Source: Clostridia bacterium (GTDB lineage: Bacteria; Bacillota; Clostridia; Oscillospirales; CAG-272). Taken from it: a stretch of 8,520 bases of DNA. The translations under genes were made by a program, and so were the position numbers. The DNA lies in assembly GCA_024404435.1 (NCBI GenBank), contig JAKSPW010000043.1, positions 1 through 8,520 on the forward strand. Reading direction: 5' to 3'. The number at the start of each line of letters is the position of its first letter. The first letter of the stretch is position 1. Below the pieces are notes generated by a model. It searched no databases and was not told the origin of the DNA. It saw only the letters and a list, made by a program, of their open reading frames with translations. Positions 6,360 to 8,520 of this stretch are shown one piece after another.

Positions 6360-7399
6360 CTGAGTGTCACCTTTTCCGTCTGCTTTCCGATCTTGCCGAT
6401 GACGTAAGCGTCTTCACCTGCCCCGTGCAGTACGGAGAGAGCGGTGTCGGCCTCGTCCTTCGGGACGATGACGCACATTCCGACGCCCATGTTGAACGTG
6501 TTGAACATGTCGCGCTCGGAGATCCCGCCGACCTTTGAAATAAGGCCGAAGATCGGAAGGACTTTCACGGCGCTCTTTTCGATGTCCGCTCCGAGTCCGT
6601 CGGGGATACATCTCGGGATATTCTCGAAGAAGCCGCCGCCGGTGATGTGGGAGATACCGCGGACGTTCACCTTTTCGAGAAGAGCGAGGATCGGTTTCAC
6701 GTAGATCTTCGTCGGAGTGAGGAGGACCTCGCCGACGGATCTGCCGCCCAGCTCGGGAACGGGAGATGTGATATCGCTGTTTTCAACGTCGAAGACCTTG
6801 CGGACGAGCGAGAAGCCGTTGGAGTGGACTCCGCTCGAGGGAAGGGCGATGATGACGTCTCCCTCCTTCATCTTCGAGTGGTCGATTATCTTGTCTTTAT
6901 CAACGACACCCGTGCAGTAGCCCGCGAGGTCGTATTCGTCTGCGGGATAGAAGCCGGGCATCTCCGCGGTCTCGCCGCCGATGAGAGCCGCGCCTGCCTG
7001 AATGCAGCCGTCGGCAACGCCCTTGACTATGTCCGCGATGCGCTCGGGAACGTTCTTTCCGCAGGCGATGTAATCGAGGAAGTAAAGCGGCTTTGCTCCG
7101 CAGCAGATGACGTCGTTGACGCACATTGCCACGCAGTCGATGCCGACCGTGTCGTGACGGTCAAGAAGGAAGGCGAGCTTTAATTTCGTGCCGACGCCGT
7201 CCGTTCCCGAAACGAGAACGGGATGGGTAATGCCCTCGAGATCGAGCTCGAAGAGACCGCCGAAGCCGCCGATGTCGGAGCAGACGCCCTTCGTGTGAGT
7301 CTTTACAACGTGAGCTTTCATAAGCTCTACTGCCTTATAGCCCGCGGTGATGTCAACGCCGGCGGCAGCATAGCTGTCAGATTTCGACTGTGTGTTCAT
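6356..7399 (-). CDS. purM: Phosphoribosylformylglycinamidine cyclo-ligase (AIR synthetase)
   Basis: Closes the imidazole ring of FGAM with ATP to give AIR, step five. The 347-residue product has the family's usual length and motifs: [15 protein letters not shown] (10-24), [13 protein letters not shown] (64-76), [11 protein letters not shown] (141-151), [15 protein letters not shown] (186-200), LTPTKIY (227-233) and [13 protein letters not shown] (251-263). The ATG at 7399 is preferred to an in-frame GTG at 7444 because the latter would add 15 unrelated residues inside purF, and AAAGGAG (minus strand, 7414-7408) lies 8 bases before the ATG. It starts 2 bases after the purF stop, and its 3' end overlaps purN by four bases, so it is translated as part of the same message. 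PurM is structurally related to the synthetase halves of PurL, but the length and motif order here are clearly those of PurM. Confidence 0.97.
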   Translation of the reverse strand: MNTQSKSDSYAAAGVDITAGYKAVELMKAHVVKTHTKGVCSDIGGFGGLFELDLEGITHPVLVSGTDGVGTKLKLAFLLDRHDTVGIDCVAMCVNDVICCGAKPLYFLDYIACGKNVPERIADIVKGVADGCIQAGAALIGGETAEMPGFYPADEYDLAGYCTGVVDKDKIIDHSKMKEGDVIIALPSSGVHSNGFSLVRKVFDVENSDITSPVPELGGRSVGEVLLTPTKIYVKPILALLEKVNVRGISHITGGGFFENIPRCIPDGLGADIEKSAVKVLPIFGLISKVGGISERDMFNTFNMGVGMCVIVPKDEADTALSVLHGAGEDAYVIGKIGKQTEKVTLR

Positions 7400-7401
7400 T
7401 G

Positions 7402-8520
7402 TCAGTTCTCCTTTCCGTTCCAGCAATACGTGCAGAGCTTGCACTTGTCGATGCCTATTGCCTTTACGATGCCCTCGAGAGACTGGAACTCGAGAGATGC
7501 GAAGTGGAATTTCTCGCAGATCGCACGTCTGAGATTTTTGCCTCTTTCCGTCGAGGAATCGCTGTATTCTTCAATGTGTTCGAAGCCCTCCTCACCCTCG
7601 AGCTCCATGATCACGCGGCGGGCGAGAAGCTCCATGTCGCTCGTGGCTCTCGAGAAGTTGAGGTACTTGCAGCCGTACATGATCGGCGGGCAGGCGCTTC
7701 TCATGTGGACCTCCTCCGCGCCGTTGTCGTAGAGGAAGTCGACCGTTTCCTTGAGCTGAGTTCCGCGGACGATTGAGTCGTCGACGAAGAGAAGCTTTTT
7801 GCCTTTTATCAGCTCGTTAACGGGTATCTGCTTCATTTTTGCGACTCTTTCGCGGTCGACCTGCTCCGCACTTATGAAGCTTCGCGGCCACGTGGGAGTG
7901 TATTTGATGAACGGGCGCGAGAAGGAAACTCCGCTCTTGTTGGCGTAGCCTATCGCGTGAGGCGTACCGGAGTCCGGAACGCCGGAAACGTAGTCGATGC
8001 CTTCCGCGTTTCCGCACAGCTTGTCGTTTTCCGCCATGATCTCGCCGTTGCGGTATCTCATCGTTTCAACGTTGATGCCCTCGTAGGACGAGGTCGGATA
8101 TCCGTAATAGGACCAGAGGAAAGCGCAGATCTTCATCTTTTTGCCGGGCGCATTCAGGACCTTCACCTCGTCCCTGCCGATCTCGACGATCTCCCCGGGT
8201 CCGAGCTCACGGGTGATCTCGTAGCCGAGCTTCGTTGCGGCGAAGGACTCGAAGGTCACGCACTGTCCGTGCTCGCCTTTGCCGATCATCACGGGCGTGC
8301 GGCCGTATTTGTCTCTCGCGGCGATGATGGAGCCGTCGTCCCGGAGCAACAGGAACGACGCGGAACCTTTGATCGAATCCTGCACGAATTTTATTCCGTC
8401 GACCACGTTGCTCTTGAGGTCGATGAGCGCGGCGACGAGCTCGGAAATGTTGACCTTTCCTCCCGTCATCGCGTCGAAATGTCCGCTGCCGAAGCGGAGA
8501 TAGAGATCGATCAGCTCGTC
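7402..8520 (-). CDS. purF: Amidophosphoribosyltransferase, C-terminal part (5' end outside window)
   Basis: Catalyses the committed first step: PRPP and glutamine to phosphoribosylamine. The frame is open from the window edge to the TGA at 7404-7402 (372 codons), so an internal ATG at 8469 is not the true start. The N-terminal glutaminase beginning, with its catalytic cysteine, is not visible. Counting from that internal Met, the chain shows [12 protein letters not shown] (52-63) in the glutaminase domain, [14 protein letters not shown] (163-176), and the PRPP loop [13 protein letters not shown] (226-238). Four cysteines fall where the B. subtilis-type enzyme binds its 4Fe-4S cluster: Cys115 (KICAFLW), Cys267 (YGCKYLN), and Cys343 and Cys346 (CKLC near the C-terminus). 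The cluster-binding, oxygen-sensitive form is therefore likely. It is the first gene of the visible operon and ends 2 bases before purM. Confidence 0.96.
   Translation of the reverse strand, partial: DELIDLYLRFGSGHFDAMTGGKVNISELVAALIDLKSNVVDGIKFVQDSIKGSASFLLLRDDGSIIAARDKYGRTPVMIGKGEHGQCVTFESFAATKLGYEITRELGPGEIVEIGRDEVKVLNAPGKKMKICAFLWSYYGYPTSSYEGINVETMRYRNGEIMAENDKLCGNAEGIDYVSGVPDSGTPHAIGYANKSGVSFSRPFIKYTPTWPRSFISAEQVDRERVAKMKQIPVNELIKGKKLLFVDDSIVRGTQLKETVDFLYDNGAEEVHMRSACPPIMYGCKYLNFSRATSDMELLARRVIMELEGEEGFEHIEEYSDSSTERGKNLRRAICEKFHFASLEFQSLEGIVKAIGIDKCKLCTYCWNGKEN
7408..7414 (-). promoter_or_regulatory. Ribosome binding site of purM inside the end of purF
   Basis: AAAGGAG on the minus strand is the strongest Shine-Dalgarno in the window. 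It lies within the last codons of purF and is 8 bases from the purM ATG at 7399, which fixes that start. Confidence 0.8.

Noticed and set aside
7400..7444. Extended purM start at the GTG at 7444
   Set aside because: It would overlap purF by over 40 bases and add residues unlike PurM N-termini. The ATG at 7399 has a strong ribosome binding site at the right distance.

Overview
The window is one side of a de novo purine biosynthesis operon. Every gene is on the minus strand, so transcription runs from high to low coordinates. Gene order in that direction is purF (5' part outside the window), purM, purN, an archaeal-type (PurO family) IMP cyclohydrolase, a stand-alone AICAR formyltransferase (the purH C-terminal domain), purD, and purL (3' part outside the window). 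All seven products are recognised from family motifs in the translated sequence. The large plus-strand open frames opposite these genes are antisense shadows.

Organism: no taxonomic marker gene is present. The one-chain type of PurL, the PurF with Fe-S ligand cysteines, the split formyltransferase/cyclohydrolase pair, AGGAG-type ribosome binding sites and GC-rich third positions together suggest a moderately GC-rich member of the Clostridia (Bacillota), perhaps gut-associated. This is an inference.

Layout: 8520-7402 purF; 7399-6356 purM; 6359-5742 purN; 5745-5026 IMP cyclohydrolase; 5017-3833 AICAR formyltransferase; 3832-3613 a 220-base non-coding spacer packed with inverted repeats; 3612-2347 purD; 2347-1 purL. 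Except at the spacer, the genes are separated by at most 8 bases or overlap by 1 to 4 bases (ATGA twice, TAATG once), so translational coupling is likely.

Pathway: PurF makes phosphoribosylamine from PRPP and glutamine. PurD adds glycine, PurN formylates GAR with 10-formyl-THF, PurL makes FGAM, and PurM closes the ring to AIR. The formyltransferase turns AICAR into FAICAR and the cyclohydrolase closes it to IMP. This covers seven of the ten usual steps. The AIR-carboxylation, SAICAR synthetase and adenylosuccinate lyase steps (purE/purK, purC, purB) are not in the window.

The points most worth a second look are the replacement of bifunctional PurH by two separate proteins, one of them of the PurO family best known from archaea, and the cluster of palindromes that interrupts an otherwise tightly packed operon. 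No unknown defence, mobile or RNA-guided system is visible. Apart from these two points, this is an ordinary housekeeping region.
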